This document shows, piece by piece, positions 7,233-14,891 of a stretch of DNA of 15,990 nt. Under the pieces are notes generated by a model. It had not been told where the DNA came from, did no database searches, and worked only from the letters and a program-made list of their open reading frames with translations. The stretch is from SG8-41 sp029864385 (GTDB lineage Bacteria; Pseudomonadota; Gammaproteobacteria; Burkholderiales; SG8-41), in NCBI GenBank assembly GCA_029864385.1, contig JAOTTL010000090.1:1-15990 (forward strand). Reading direction: 5' to 3'. A program made the translations under genes and the position numbers. Position 1 is the first letter of the stretch. Every line of letters begins with the position of its first letter.

Positions 7233-8393
7233 TTAGGACGGCAGCTTGGTCTTGAACACGTGCTCGTAGCCCATCTTGAACGGCGCGTCGTTCAGGTAGT
7301 AGTAATAGGCGACGTCCTTTGCCCATTTCCGCTGCGAGTCGACCACCTTCTTGAAGAACGGGTCCGCGTCCGAGAGCCTCTTGTTGAGGGTGTCCCAGGC
7401 CTTGAGCTGCGCCTCGAACACGGCTTTCGGCGTGCGGATCACATTGACCTTGTGCTTGTTGATGAGCAACTGCAGATCCTTCGAGTAGTTCTCGAGCCCG
7501 GTCCAGTAGTTCGCCGACGAGGCGGCCTCCGCGCTGTATTGCAGGATCGCCTGCAGGTCCTTCGGCAGCGCGTCCCACCGCTTCTTGTTGATGGCGATCT
7601 CGAAGAACTCCATCGCCTGGTGGTAGCTGCCCATCTCGTAGTTCTTGATCACGTCCTGGGCACCGAAACGGCTGTCCGAGGTCGGGTTGTTGAATTCGAA
7701 AGCGTCGATCACGCCGCGCTCGAGCGCCGGCATGATTTCTCCACCCGACAGCTGGGTCACCTTCGCGCCCATTTCCTGGAAAAGGTCGGCCGCGAGACCC
7801 ACGGTGCGGTACTTGAGGCCTTTCAGCTGACTCGCGTCCGTGATGGGCTTCTTGAACCAGCCCAGCGGCTGCGTCGGCATCGGCATCGCGAAGAAGCCGA
7901 CATAGTTCAGGCCAAGTTTTGCCAGCAGCTCGCGGTAGAGCTCGAGCCCGCCGCCGCGGTAAATCCACCCCAGCGTCATCTGGGCGTCGCAGCCGTTAAT
8001 GGGACCGGAGCCGAACAGCGATGCGACTTTGCTCTTTCCGTACCAGTACACCGGGACGGTATGCCCCGCGTCGAGCACGCCCTTGCTCACGGCATCCGTC
8101 ACTTCAAAGGCCTTCACCACGGAACCGCCCACCAGATAGTCGATGCGCAGGCGCCCGCCCGCCATGGCGTTCACGCGCGTGACGTATTCCTGGGCGTACT
8201 CGTTGAAGATGTCGGTTGCGCTCCATGCGCCCTGCATCTTCAACACGATCGGCGATTGCGCCACCGAAATCATCGGAAAACCGGCAATCGCGGTTCCCGC
8301 GGCTGCGGCAGTCGCGCCTGTCAGGAACTTGCGGCGGGATGTGGCGGGTTTCTGTTCGGTTTGCACAGTGTCGTTCACTTTTTCCTTGAGCAT
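7233..8393 (-). CDS. TRAP transporter periplasmic substrate-binding protein, copy 1 (DctP family)
   Basis: A 386-residue extracytoplasmic solute receptor, first gene of the left operon. A textbook twin-arginine signal, TSRRKFLTG (Ser19-Arg20-Arg21-Lys22-Phe23-Leu24), precedes a hydrophobic Ala-rich stretch, with likely cleavage after Ala45. The mature part shows MQGAWSATDIF, LFGSGP, PMPTQPLGWF (about 171-180), GLKYRTVGLAADLFQEMGA with putative carboxylate-binding Arg196, and EFNNPTSD (233-240). These place it in the DctP/TakP/FcbT1-like group of receptors for organic acids. I chose the second ATG (8393) because GGAGG stands 5 bases before it. An ATG four codons earlier (8405) has no such site. 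It is paralogous to the protein encoded at 2375-3529. The ligand cannot be deduced. Confidence 0.94.
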   Translation of the reverse strand: MLKEKVNDTVQTEQKPATSRRKFLTGATAAAAGTAIAGFPMISVAQSPIVLKMQGAWSATDIFNEYAQEYVTRVNAMAGGRLRIDYLVGGSVVKAFEVTDAVSKGVLDAGHTVPVYWYGKSKVASLFGSGPINGCDAQMTLGWIYRGGGLELYRELLAKLGLNYVGFFAMPMPTQPLGWFKKPITDASQLKGLKYRTVGLAADLFQEMGAKVTQLSGGEIMPALERGVIDAFEFNNPTSDSRFGAQDVIKNYEMGSYHQAMEFFEIAINKKRWDALPKDLQAILQYSAEAASSANYWTGLENYSKDLQLLINKHKVNVIRTPKAVFEAQLKAWDTLNKRLSDADPFFKKVVDSQRKWAKDVAYYYYLNDAPFKMGYEHVFKTKLPS

Positions 8394-8405
8394 CGCGTCC
8401 TCCAT

Positions 8406-8550
8406 CTTCGGTTATCAATCAGGGGAATCAATCATACCGACACTGAGCCAGCAAAGCATTTGGCTGCGTCGGCCTTTTTTTTGAATTTTTACTATGTGGA
8501 ATGGTCTGCTACGCTGCAACAATGCTATACCCCGCGTCACACGAAAGCAA
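8406..8550 (-). promoter_or_regulatory. probable promoter region of the TRAP operon
   Basis: The 145 bases upstream of dctP copy 1, downstream of the antiporter operon's hairpin, are the only sizeable gap before the left operon, so its promoter should be here. On the minus strand I see an A-rich block (8489-8474, like an UP element), a possible -10 TATGAT close to the gene (about 8440-8435) without a good -35, and a weaker pair TTGCAG and CATAGT 17 bases apart further upstream. None is strong enough to name the start site, and no clear operator palindrome is seen. Confidence 0.35.
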
Positions 8551-8572
8551 GCTTGGGGGGATGCCCCCAAGC
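8551..8572 (-). terminator. terminator of the antiporter operon
   Basis: GCTTGGGGG (8551-8559) pairs perfectly with CCCCCAAGC (8564-8572) around a 4-base loop. Read on the minus strand, the stem is followed by TTGCTTTCGTGT, moderately T-rich. It lies 60 bases after the stop codon of the last antiporter gene, which fits a terminator separating the two operons. Confidence 0.65.
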
Positions 8573-8632
8573 GGGGCACGAGCAGACGTTCCGGATCTCG
8601 TCATGACGAACTCTAAATTCCCCAGCCGTGCC

Positions 8633-10327
8633 CTATAGATAATAGGCAACCAGGTAGGCCAGCAGCAGGATCATGACCCATAGCGCCATGCTGCCGGTGG
8701 GCCAGGTGCGGGCCAGCACACCCTGTGGGCCATGGTAGCGGTAGAGGCGGCTCATTGAACTCGAGAAGAACGCGGCCCACGCGCTGCCGACCTGCGCTGT
8801 AGTCCGCGATACCGCGGCGGTAAGAGCGCAAACGAGCTTTGGCAACGCATGGCGGTACGTCCAGTCGCTATCGAGATTGGTGGACCGCAACTCCGGCGGG
8901 TAGATCCCGGTCCGCATGAGCACCGCAAACGCCAGGGCGGAGAACAGCAGCAACTGCAACTGCGTAACAACGTGCATGGTGGTGTAGGGCTCGAAATTCA
9001 CCTGGTACGGCAGGATGGCGTAAAGCGGGTCCGGATAGACGCCGATGCCGATGCACAATGCCGCAGTGATTCCCATCGCCCACAGCATGTTGCGCGGCGC
9101 CTCCTCGCAACGCTTGCCGGAATCGTGGGCGAAGAACGCGAAATAGGGGATCTTCATCCCGGAGAAATAAAATGCGCCGGCACTCGCGAACAGCAGCACC
9201 AGCCACGTGATCAGGTAATGGCCTTCGGCCGCGGCGGCAAGGATTAGCGACTTCGAGATGAAACCGCCGAACAGGGGAGCGGAGATCGATGCCGCTCCGA
9301 CAATGCAGAACGCGGTGGTGTACGGCATCGACTTGTAAAGTCCCCCCAGCTCGGAGCCCTTGCAGGTACCCGTGCGGAAGAGCACCGCTCCCATCGACAT
9401 GAACAGCAGCGCCTTGTAGAGAACGTGGCTGAAGGCGTGGGCCGCCGTGCCATTGAGCGACAGCTCGGTGCCGATGCCGATGCCCACCACCATGAAGCCG
9501 AGCTGGATGTTGAGGCCGTAGGCCAGCACGCGGCGCAGATCGTTCTCGATCACGGCGTAGAAGATCGGGAACGCGGTCATGAGCGCGCCGATCCACACCA
9601 GCATCTCGGTGCCGGCGAAACTGCGCGCGAGCGCGTAGACCGCGAGCTTGGTGGTGAACGCGGACAGGAACACCGTGCCGGTGACCGTGGCTTCCGGATA
9701 GGCATCCTGGAGCCAGTTGTGCAGCAGCGGGAAGGCGCACTTGATGCCGAACGCGATGAAGATCAGGTTTGCACCCGGCCCGCCCAGGCCGATATGCTCG
9801 AAAGCGATCGATCCGGTCTGCGCCTGGTGCAGCACGATGCCCGCGAGCAGCAGCACCCCCGAGCCGATCTGCACCAGGAGATAACGTACGGAGGCGCGGT
9901 AGGCGCGGCGCGTGCCGCGGGCGAGAATCAGGAACACGGAGGCGATGGCGGTGAGCTCCCAGTAGACAAACAGCGTGATGAGGTCGCCCGCAAATACCGC
10001 GCCGATCGCCGCGCCCGCGTACACCAGCGCCGCCACCTGCTGTACCTTGTCCTCGACGTGCAGCGCGTAGATGACGCCGAGCAGCGCCGCGATATAGAAG
10101 ATGTAGCCGAAAACCAGCGCCAGCCGGTCGACGCGACTCTGGATCAGGGTGTATCCGAAAAGCTCGACTGCCGCGTGCACCCCGGGATCGAGCATCAGCA
10201 GATGCGCAAACCCGACCACCGGCAGCACCAGCATCCAGGCCGTGCGCAACCGACCCCGCAGCAACGGAACCAGCAGCGCTCCGACGATCAGTATCAGGCC
10301 GGGCGGCAGGCCGTCAATCGTCGCCAT
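8633..10327 (-). CDS. third antiporter-type subunit (MrpD/ND5-like, proton-conducting family)
   Basis: A 564-residue membrane protein of the complex I/Mrp antiporter-subunit family. Hallmark charged residues are present: Glu124 in FVYWELTAIAS, Lys196 in FGIKCAFPLLHNWL, Lys227 in SAFTTKLAVYA, His301 and Lys305 in FSHVLYKALLF, and Lys359 in FISKSLIL. It is longer than the other two antiporter subunits because of a C-terminal extension (about 480-545, largely polar and amphipathic, containing NLDSDWTYR) and a final helix. It is the last gene of the operon. Its ATG overlaps the preceding small gene by 14 bases and has GAGGA 5 bases upstream. It probably provides an additional ion channel in the Mrp-like complex. 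Whether it carries H+ or Na+ is not readable. Confidence 0.9.
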   Translation of the reverse strand: MATIDGLPPGLILIVGALLVPLLRGRLRTAWMLVLPVVGFAHLLMLDPGVHAAVELFGYTLIQSRVDRLALVFGYIFYIAALLGVIYALHVEDKVQQVAALVYAGAAIGAVFAGDLITLFVYWELTAIASVFLILARGTRRAYRASVRYLLVQIGSGVLLLAGIVLHQAQTGSIAFEHIGLGGPGANLIFIAFGIKCAFPLLHNWLQDAYPEATVTGTVFLSAFTTKLAVYALARSFAGTEMLVWIGALMTAFPIFYAVIENDLRRVLAYGLNIQLGFMVVGIGIGTELSLNGTAAHAFSHVLYKALLFMSMGAVLFRTGTCKGSELGGLYKSMPYTTAFCIVGAASISAPLFGGFISKSLILAAAAEGHYLITWLVLLFASAGAFYFSGMKIPYFAFFAHDSGKRCEEAPRNMLWAMGITAALCIGIGVYPDPLYAILPYQVNFEPYTTMHVVTQLQLLLFSALAFAVLMRTGIYPPELRSTNLDSDWTYRHALPKLVCALTAAVSRTTAQVGSAWAAFFSSSMSRLYRYHGPQGVLARTWPTGSMALWVMILLLAYLVAYYL

Positions 10328-10589
10328 AGTAGTCCTCGCCGCGCTTCAGCAGCTTGCGCAATTCCTTGGCAGTCAGCACCAGTCCGATGCACGCGATAAA
10401 ACCGAAGATGCCATAGAAGGCGAACCAGTTTTCCGCAGCAAAATGCGCGTGCTTCTCGTAGAACAGCTCCGCTGTCGCGAGTGCGCCGCAGACGATCAGA
10501 AGCCCGTAATAGATCTTGTCGACGTTGCGCCGCTCGTCAAGCCAGTAGCGCTTGTCGCCGCGCGGTCTCGCCTTATCCGGATGTGCCAT
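10314..10589 (-). CDS. small two-helix membrane protein inside the antiporter operon, function unknown
   Basis: A 91-residue protein embedded between two antiporter-subunit genes. The N-terminal 30 residues are polar and basic (MAHPDKARPRGDKRYWLDE). Two hydrophobic segments follow, about residues 29-44 (YYGLLIVCGALATAEL) and 55-73 (WFAFYGIFGFIACIGLVLT), and then a charged tail (KELRKLLKRGEDYYGDD). The ATG at 10589 is chosen because GGAG lies 7 bases before it. An ATG four codons upstream (10601) has only AGG directly adjacent. It starts 24 bases after the ND5-like gene stop and its end overlaps the next gene by 14 bases, so it is surely co-translated. I know no named Mrp subunit of this shape. 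An accessory or assembly subunit is the simplest guess. Confidence 0.82.
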   Translation of the reverse strand: MAHPDKARPRGDKRYWLDERRNVDKIYYGLLIVCGALATAELFYEKHAHFAAENWFAFYGIFGFIACIGLVLTAKELRKLLKRGEDYYGDD

Positions 10590-10613
10590 GAGTTTCTCCA
10601 TGCCTCATCGACC

Positions 10614-12071
10614 CTATACCAGCAAAGCGACGAAGTCGAAGATCGGCTGCGCGAAAAAGAACAGCAGCACACAGCCCGCGGCCGTTGCGCACAGGGGCGC
10701 CACGCAGGCAAGCGGCGCTTCGTGGACTTTCCCGGCGTAGTGCGTGTCCTTCGCCGGCAGGAAAAAGGCGCGCAGCGCGGGGGTGAGCAGATAAGCGACG
10801 TTGAGCAGAGAGCTGGCGATGAGCACCGCGACCATCAGCAGAGTGCCCGCGTCCACCGCCCCGTTGATCAGGAAGAACTTGCTCCAGGCGCCCCCGAGCG
10901 GCGGTAGGCCGATCACGCTGAGCGCCGCGACGGTGTAGGCTGCGAAAGTGAACGGCATCACCTTGCCCATGCCGTCGAGCTCGCTCACGTCGTTCTTGTG
11001 GATCGCGGTATAGATTGCGCCGGCGCAGAAAAAGAGCGTGATCTTCGCGCACGCGTGCATCGCGATCTGCAGAGTGCCACCAATTACTCCCGCGGCATTG
11101 GCCAGCGCCGCACCGAGCACTACGTACGATAGCTGGCTCACCGTCGAATACGCGAGCCGGCGCTTGAGGTTGTCCTGCCGCAAGGCGACGATACTCGCGG
11201 CGAGTATCGTAAAAGCCGCAACATAGGCCAGCCAATCAGTCGAGGTCTCGCTTGACAGGAGGTCGACGCCGAAGACATAAACGGCAACCTTCATCACGCT
11301 AAACACGCCGGCCTTGACGACCGCGACCGCATGAAGCAGTGCAGACACCGGGGCCGGCGCCACCATCGCGGCCGGCAGCCAGCGGTGAAACGGCATGAGC
11401 GCGGCCTTGCCGATACCGAACATGTAAAGAGCGAGCATGATCCCGACCACCGGGCCTTCGACCTTGCCCTCCAGAATGCCGCCCGGCACGAAATCCAGTG
11501 TGCCGGCGACCGACCACGTCCAGATGATTACCGTCAGAAGAAACACTATAGAGGTGGTGAGCAGCACGCCTAGGTAGACGCGGCCGCCGTGCATCGCCTC
11601 CGCCGTGCCGTGATGCGCAACCAGCGGATAGGTGATCAGGGTGAGCGCCTCGTAGAACAGGAACAGGGTGAAAAGATTGCCCGCGAACGCGATGCCAATC
11701 GCGCTCGCCAGCGCGCCGGCAAAGCACACGTAATAGCGCGTCTGGTTCTCTTCCTCGTTGCCCCGCATGTACCCGATCGAGTACACCGACGTCACGATCC
11801 ACAACACCGAGGCAACTAGTGCGAACAGCATGCCGAGCGGCTCGACCTCGAACTTCAATGCAAGCCCTGGCATCACCTCGAAGAGCGTCACGGCCGGCCG
11901 GCCGGCCGCCGCGACTTCCGGCAGTAGCGAGGCCACCAGCAGGAACAGCGCCGTCGCCGTCACGAGCGTGATGGTTTCGCGCACGTTGGGCGCACGGTGC
12001 GCCGCGGCGATCAGCACCGCGCCGATGAGCGGCACGGCGAGCGCCGTGAGGATGGTGTCCACCGGGCTCAC
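10614..12071 (-). CDS. ND5/MrpA N-domain-like antiporter subunit
   Basis: A 485-residue protein of the proton-conducting ND5/MrpA family with about 14 membrane helices. It has Glu141 in LFYEALTLITYPL, Lys222 in GIGKAALMPFHRWLP, the ND5-type signature PVSALLHAVAVVKAGVF with His247 and Lys253, His339 and Lys343 in MHACAKITLFF, and Lys398 in GGAWSKFF. The HxxxxxK helix-8 motif marks it as MrpA/NuoL type rather than MrpD type. Unlike classical MrpA (about 800 residues) it stops after this domain, and the missing C-terminal part is encoded separately at 14359-14871. The start is GTG at 12071, overlapping the previous stop as GTGA, with GGGGAG a few bases before. The reading frame is open far upstream but is non-coding there. 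Confidence 0.92.
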   Translation of the reverse strand: MSPVDTILTALAVPLIGAVLIAAAHRAPNVRETITLVTATALFLLVASLLPEVAAAGRPAVTLFEVMPGLALKFEVEPLGMLFALVASVLWIVTSVYSIGYMRGNEEENQTRYYVCFAGALASAIGIAFAGNLFTLFLFYEALTLITYPLVAHHGTAEAMHGGRVYLGVLLTTSIVFLLTVIIWTWSVAGTLDFVPGGILEGKVEGPVVGIMLALYMFGIGKAALMPFHRWLPAAMVAPAPVSALLHAVAVVKAGVFSVMKVAVYVFGVDLLSSETSTDWLAYVAAFTILAASIVALRQDNLKRRLAYSTVSQLSYVVLGAALANAAGVIGGTLQIAMHACAKITLFFCAGAIYTAIHKNDVSELDGMGKVMPFTFAAYTVAALSVIGLPPLGGAWSKFFLINGAVDAGTLLMVAVLIASSLLNVAYLLTPALRAFFLPAKDTHYAGKVHEAPLACVAPLCATAAGCVLLFFFAQPIFDFVALLV

Positions 12072-13549
12072 CGGCCGCTCCCCAGCAGTTCCGCCGCGGC
12101 CTGCGCCGCCCCGCCCACGGTGAGCGACGCGTCCAGGCCGAAATAAACGCAGGCCGCCACCATCAGCCACGACGTCGCGAGCATCGACAGCGGGGCCTCC
12201 CGGAGCTTGGCGACCGCAGCGCCCGGCTCGCGGAAGTACGCCACCTCGACGAAGCGCCAGACGTAGATCACCGCGAGCAGCGAGCTCAGCACGATGAGGG
12301 CCGCGAGCCACCAGGCGCCGACCTCGAACGCGGCGAGCACCAGGTACCATTTGCTGACAAAGCCCACCGTCCCGGGCACGCCGATAAGACTCAAGCCCCC
12401 GATAACGATTCCGAATGACGTGAGCGGCATGACGCGGCCGATCCCGCCGATGGCATCGAACCGGACGGCGCCCACGCGCAGCGCAATGCCGCCCAGCAAC
12501 AGGAACAGAGCGCCCTTGGTGAGCGCGTGGTTGAACAGATGCACGATGCCGCCGGTGAGCCCCGTCATGTTGTCGAGGCTCACGCCGAGCGTGATGTAGC
12601 CGATCTGCGCCACGCTCGAGTAGGCGAACAGCCGCTTGATGTCCTGCTGGAAGATGGCGACGATGGAGGCGATGAACATCGCGGCAAGCGACAGCATGAG
12701 CAGAATTTCGCCCATCGGCAGCGCGCTGAAGATGGCGCTCTCGCCGAACACCGAGTAGTAGAAGCGCAGGAGCACGTAGACCGACACCTTGGTCGCCGTG
12801 GCTGCGAGGAATGCGGTCACCGCCGACGGCGCGTACGCGTAGGCGTTCGGCAGCCACAGGTGAAGGGGAAAGAGCGCGAGTTTGAGCGAGATGCCGACGG
12901 TCAGAAAGGCGAGCGCGGCGAGTACCGGCCGCGTATCGGTCACCCCCGGAAGGCGCGTTGCCATGTCGGCGAGATTCAGCGTCCCGGTCATGAGGAACAG
13001 CAGGCCGACGCCGATCACAATGAAGGTGGCGCCGATGGTGCCCATGATGAGGTACTGGTACGAGGCCATCAGCGCGCGCCGGTCACGGCCCAGCGCAATC
13101 AGCACGTAGCTCGACAGCGACGAGATCTCGAGAAACACAAAAAGATTGAATCCGTCCCCGGTGGCCGCGATCCCCAGCAGCCCCGCGAGGCACAGCACGT
13201 ACATGGTGTAGAAGAGGTAGTGCTGCTCGGGCGCGACTTCGGCCTCAACGCTGTCGCGGCAGTAGATCACGACCACCGACGCGATCAGCGATACGAGCAC
13301 CAGCAGGAATGCGTTGACGCTGTCGATGCGGTATTCGATGCCCCACGGCGGTGCCCAGCTGCCGACGGCGTACGAGATCACCCCGCCGCCGGCGACTTCT
13401 CCCAGCAGCGCAGCCGATACCGCGAGCGACGACCAGCTGGCGACGGTGGCAAGCAGCCAGGCAAAGCCGCCGTGTCGCAACAGCACCATCAGGGGCGCCG
13501 CGATCAGCGGCACCACCACGTGCAGAATCGGCAAATGCAATGAGATCAA
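12068..13549 (-). CDS. mnhD: MrpD/MnhD-type cation:proton antiporter subunit
   Basis: A 493-residue, 14-helix antiporter subunit, the usual length for MrpD. Key residues are Glu141 (VFLEISSLSSYVL), Lys223 (GISLKLALFPLHLWLP), Lys254 (TATKVSVYVL), His341 and Lys345 (FNHALTKGALF) and Lys400 (FVSKWYL), which match the proton path of MrpD and complex I homologues. No ATG or GTG stands at the proper place. TTG at 13549 gives MISLHLPILHVVVPLIAAP, the normal first helix, and lies 4 bases after the mnhC stop. The first in-frame ATG would remove that helix. The Shine-Dalgarno sequence is weak, so translational coupling to mnhC is likely. It ends in a GTGA overlap with the next gene. Confidence 0.92.
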   Translation of the reverse strand: MISLHLPILHVVVPLIAAPLMVLLRHGGFAWLLATVASWSSLAVSAALLGEVAGGGVISYAVGSWAPPWGIEYRIDSVNAFLLVLVSLIASVVVIYCRDSVEAEVAPEQHYLFYTMYVLCLAGLLGIAATGDGFNLFVFLEISSLSSYVLIALGRDRRALMASYQYLIMGTIGATFIVIGVGLLFLMTGTLNLADMATRLPGVTDTRPVLAALAFLTVGISLKLALFPLHLWLPNAYAYAPSAVTAFLAATATKVSVYVLLRFYYSVFGESAIFSALPMGEILLMLSLAAMFIASIVAIFQQDIKRLFAYSSVAQIGYITLGVSLDNMTGLTGGIVHLFNHALTKGALFLLLGGIALRVGAVRFDAIGGIGRVMPLTSFGIVIGGLSLIGVPGTVGFVSKWYLVLAAFEVGAWWLAALIVLSSLLAVIYVWRFVEVAYFREPGAAVAKLREAPLSMLATSWLMVAACVYFGLDASLTVGGAAQAAAELLGSGR

Positions 13550-13553
13550 ATGG

Positions 13554-13937
13554 TTAGGTCTTCGTCTCGGACAGCGGATCGAGGGTGGCCTGATCCTGCG
13601 CCAGGATCTCGTCCTCTTCGGTGCTGCCGTAGGCTTCCTTGATCCGAACCACGATCGCAAGTCCGAGCGCAAGCGTGGCTATGCCTACGACGATCGCGGT
13701 GAGGATCAGCACGTGCGGCAACGGGTTCGAGTACACCGCGAACCCGTCCGCGATGATCGGCGCGGTTCCTCCGATGAGTTTTCCGGGCGCGATGTAGAGC
13801 AGGTAGACCGAGGTCTGGAAGATCGCCAGGCCGACGAGCTTCTTCACGAGGTTGCCGCGTGCGATCACGATGTACAGCCCCGCGATCGCGATGAACAGCG
13901 TCGCCCAGTAGCTAAAGTGGTTGGCGACCGCGGTCAT
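13554..13937 (-). CDS. mnhC: MnhC/MrpC antiporter subunit (NuoK-like)
   Basis: A 127-residue, three-helix membrane protein homologous to NuoK of complex I. Visible are the first helix after MTAVANHFSYWATLF, the NLVKKLVGLAIFQTSVYLL segment (about 29-47), the loop with APIIADG followed by NPLPHVLILTAIVVGIATLAL (71-91), which is the family signature, and an acidic cytoplasmic tail. The ATG overlaps the mnhB stop as ATGA, and the open frame further upstream belongs to other genes. MrpC sits beside MrpD in the complex, as it does in this gene order. Confidence 0.95.
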   Translation of the reverse strand: MTAVANHFSYWATLFIAIAGLYIVIARGNLVKKLVGLAIFQTSVYLLYIAPGKLIGGTAPIIADGFAVYSNPLPHVLILTAIVVGIATLALGLAIVVRIKEAYGSTEEDEILAQDQATLDPLSETKT

Positions 13938-14362
13938 TCGCCGCCCCCCTCGCCCCGCCCGGCGAACATGTAAAAAATCTTCAGCATCACGCCCGCGACC
14001 GTGATCAGCACGCCCAGCTCGACCCAGAAGATCCCCCGGTGCTGGCCGTCGACTGGATTGGCCCCGAGCACGAAGTAATCGAGGTAGTTGCCGCCGAGCA
14101 GCAGGCCAGCGACGCCCACACCGGCGAACAGCAGCACGCCGGCCCCGATCATGGTCTCGACCAGCCAGTCGGGCACCACTTTGCGCGCCGCCTGCAATCC
14201 AAAAATGATTCCGTAGAACACGATCGCTGCGGCCGAAATCACCCCCGCCTGGAAGCCGCCGCCCGGGCCAAAGTCGCCGTGGAACTGCACGTAAAGCGCG
14301 AACAACAACATGAAGGTGATCATGAGCTTCGCGATGACCCGCAATACGAGATAATCCCTCAC
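13934..14362 (-). CDS. mnhB: MnhB/MrpB antiporter subunit
   Basis: A 142-residue, four-helix protein with the MnhB signature HGDFGPGGGFQAGVI (about residues 28-42). Full length for the family. In Mrp complexes MrpB packs against the C-terminal part of MrpA. Here that part is the separate protein encoded immediately before, and the two genes overlap by 4 bases (ATGA). It ends in a Gly-rich tail (GRGEGGGE) overlapping the mnhC start by 4 bases. Confidence 0.95.
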   Translation of the reverse strand: MRDYLVLRVIAKLMITFMLLFALYVQFHGDFGPGGGFQAGVISAAAIVFYGIIFGLQAARKVVPDWLVETMIGAGVLLFAGVGVAGLLLGGNYLDYFVLGANPVDGQHRGIFWVELGVLITVAGVMLKIFYMFAGRGEGGGE

Positions 14363-14871
14363 GGCTTCTCTCCCTGCTTGCGGGAACGCCGACGCCGCAG
14401 CAGCGCGATGACACCGATGCCCGCGGTGAACACGACGGTCACCTCGCCCAGCGTGTCATAGCCGCGGTAGCTCGCGAGCACGGCGGTCACGATATTGGGC
14501 ACGCCGGTCTCGCGCGCTCCGTCCTCGATATAACGCTTAGCGACGTGCTGATGTATCGGCGCCTGCGGATCCAAGAACGCCGGCAGCCCGAGCGTGCCGT
14601 AGGCAAGCACCGCGCCGGTCGAAATCGCCACCGCGAGCGGCAAGAACGGACGGTGAATCGGCTTCATTTCCACTCCCTTGCCGAGATGCAGCACGCTAAG
14701 GAACAGAATCATCGAGATCCCCGCCCCAACCGCGGCTTCGGTCATGGCGACGTCCACGGCATCGAGCGCGACCAGCACAGTGGCCATCAGGAAGCTGTAG
14801 ATGCCGAACAAGACGACTACCCCGAAAAGATTTCGCTGGCGGGCGATCACCGCCGTGATCACCGCCATCAT
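14359..14871 (-). CDS. MbhD+MbhE-like protein (stand-alone MrpA C-terminal domain)
   Basis: A membrane protein of at least 170 residues equivalent to the C-terminal part of MrpA: an MbhD-like (DUF4040) domain with LDAVDVAMTEAAVGAG (Asp37, Asp40, Glu45) in the place of the usual PDLALTQL helix, then an MbhE-like domain with NIVTAVLASYRGYDTLGE (about 126-143), the family's hallmark. Archaeal Mbh encodes these two as separate genes. Here they are joined in one frame. The start is uncertain. The first ATG (14871) cuts into the first helix and has no ribosome binding site. The natural N-terminus would be at 14907 or 14904, where the codons are ATC-ATC behind AGGAG. It overlaps or nearly abuts mnhG, and its end overlaps mnhB by 4 bases. 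Confidence 0.85.
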   Translation of the reverse strand: MMAVITAVIARQRNLFGVVVLFGIYSFLMATVLVALDAVDVAMTEAAVGAGISMILFLSVLHLGKGVEMKPIHRPFLPLAVAISTGAVLAYGTLGLPAFLDPQAPIHQHVAKRYIEDGARETGVPNIVTAVLASYRGYDTLGEVTVVFTAGIGVIALLRRRRSRKQGEKP

Positions 14872-14891
14872 GACGAGAAGCGTCGTGATGA

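Noticed and set aside
3876..7234. Identical 14-base string GATCCGACGCTGTT near the ends of the amidase gene and dctP copy 1
   Set aside because: About one shared 14-mer is expected by chance in a window of this size. One copy is coding, there is no symmetry, and the flanks differ.
2336..8606. Long open frames on the plus strand (around 2336-3541, 4061-5230 and 7260-8606)
   Set aside because: They lie exactly opposite clear minus-strand genes, contain Arg/His/Gly-rich low-quality protein with no family motif, and are the usual antisense shadows in high-GC DNA.
12072..12857. N-terminal extension of the ND5-like gene (about 260 extra residues)
   Set aside because: The extra part is Arg/Gly/Ala-rich, overlaps the MrpD gene in another frame and has no similarity to antiporters. 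The GTG at 12071 with its GTGA overlap is the natural start.
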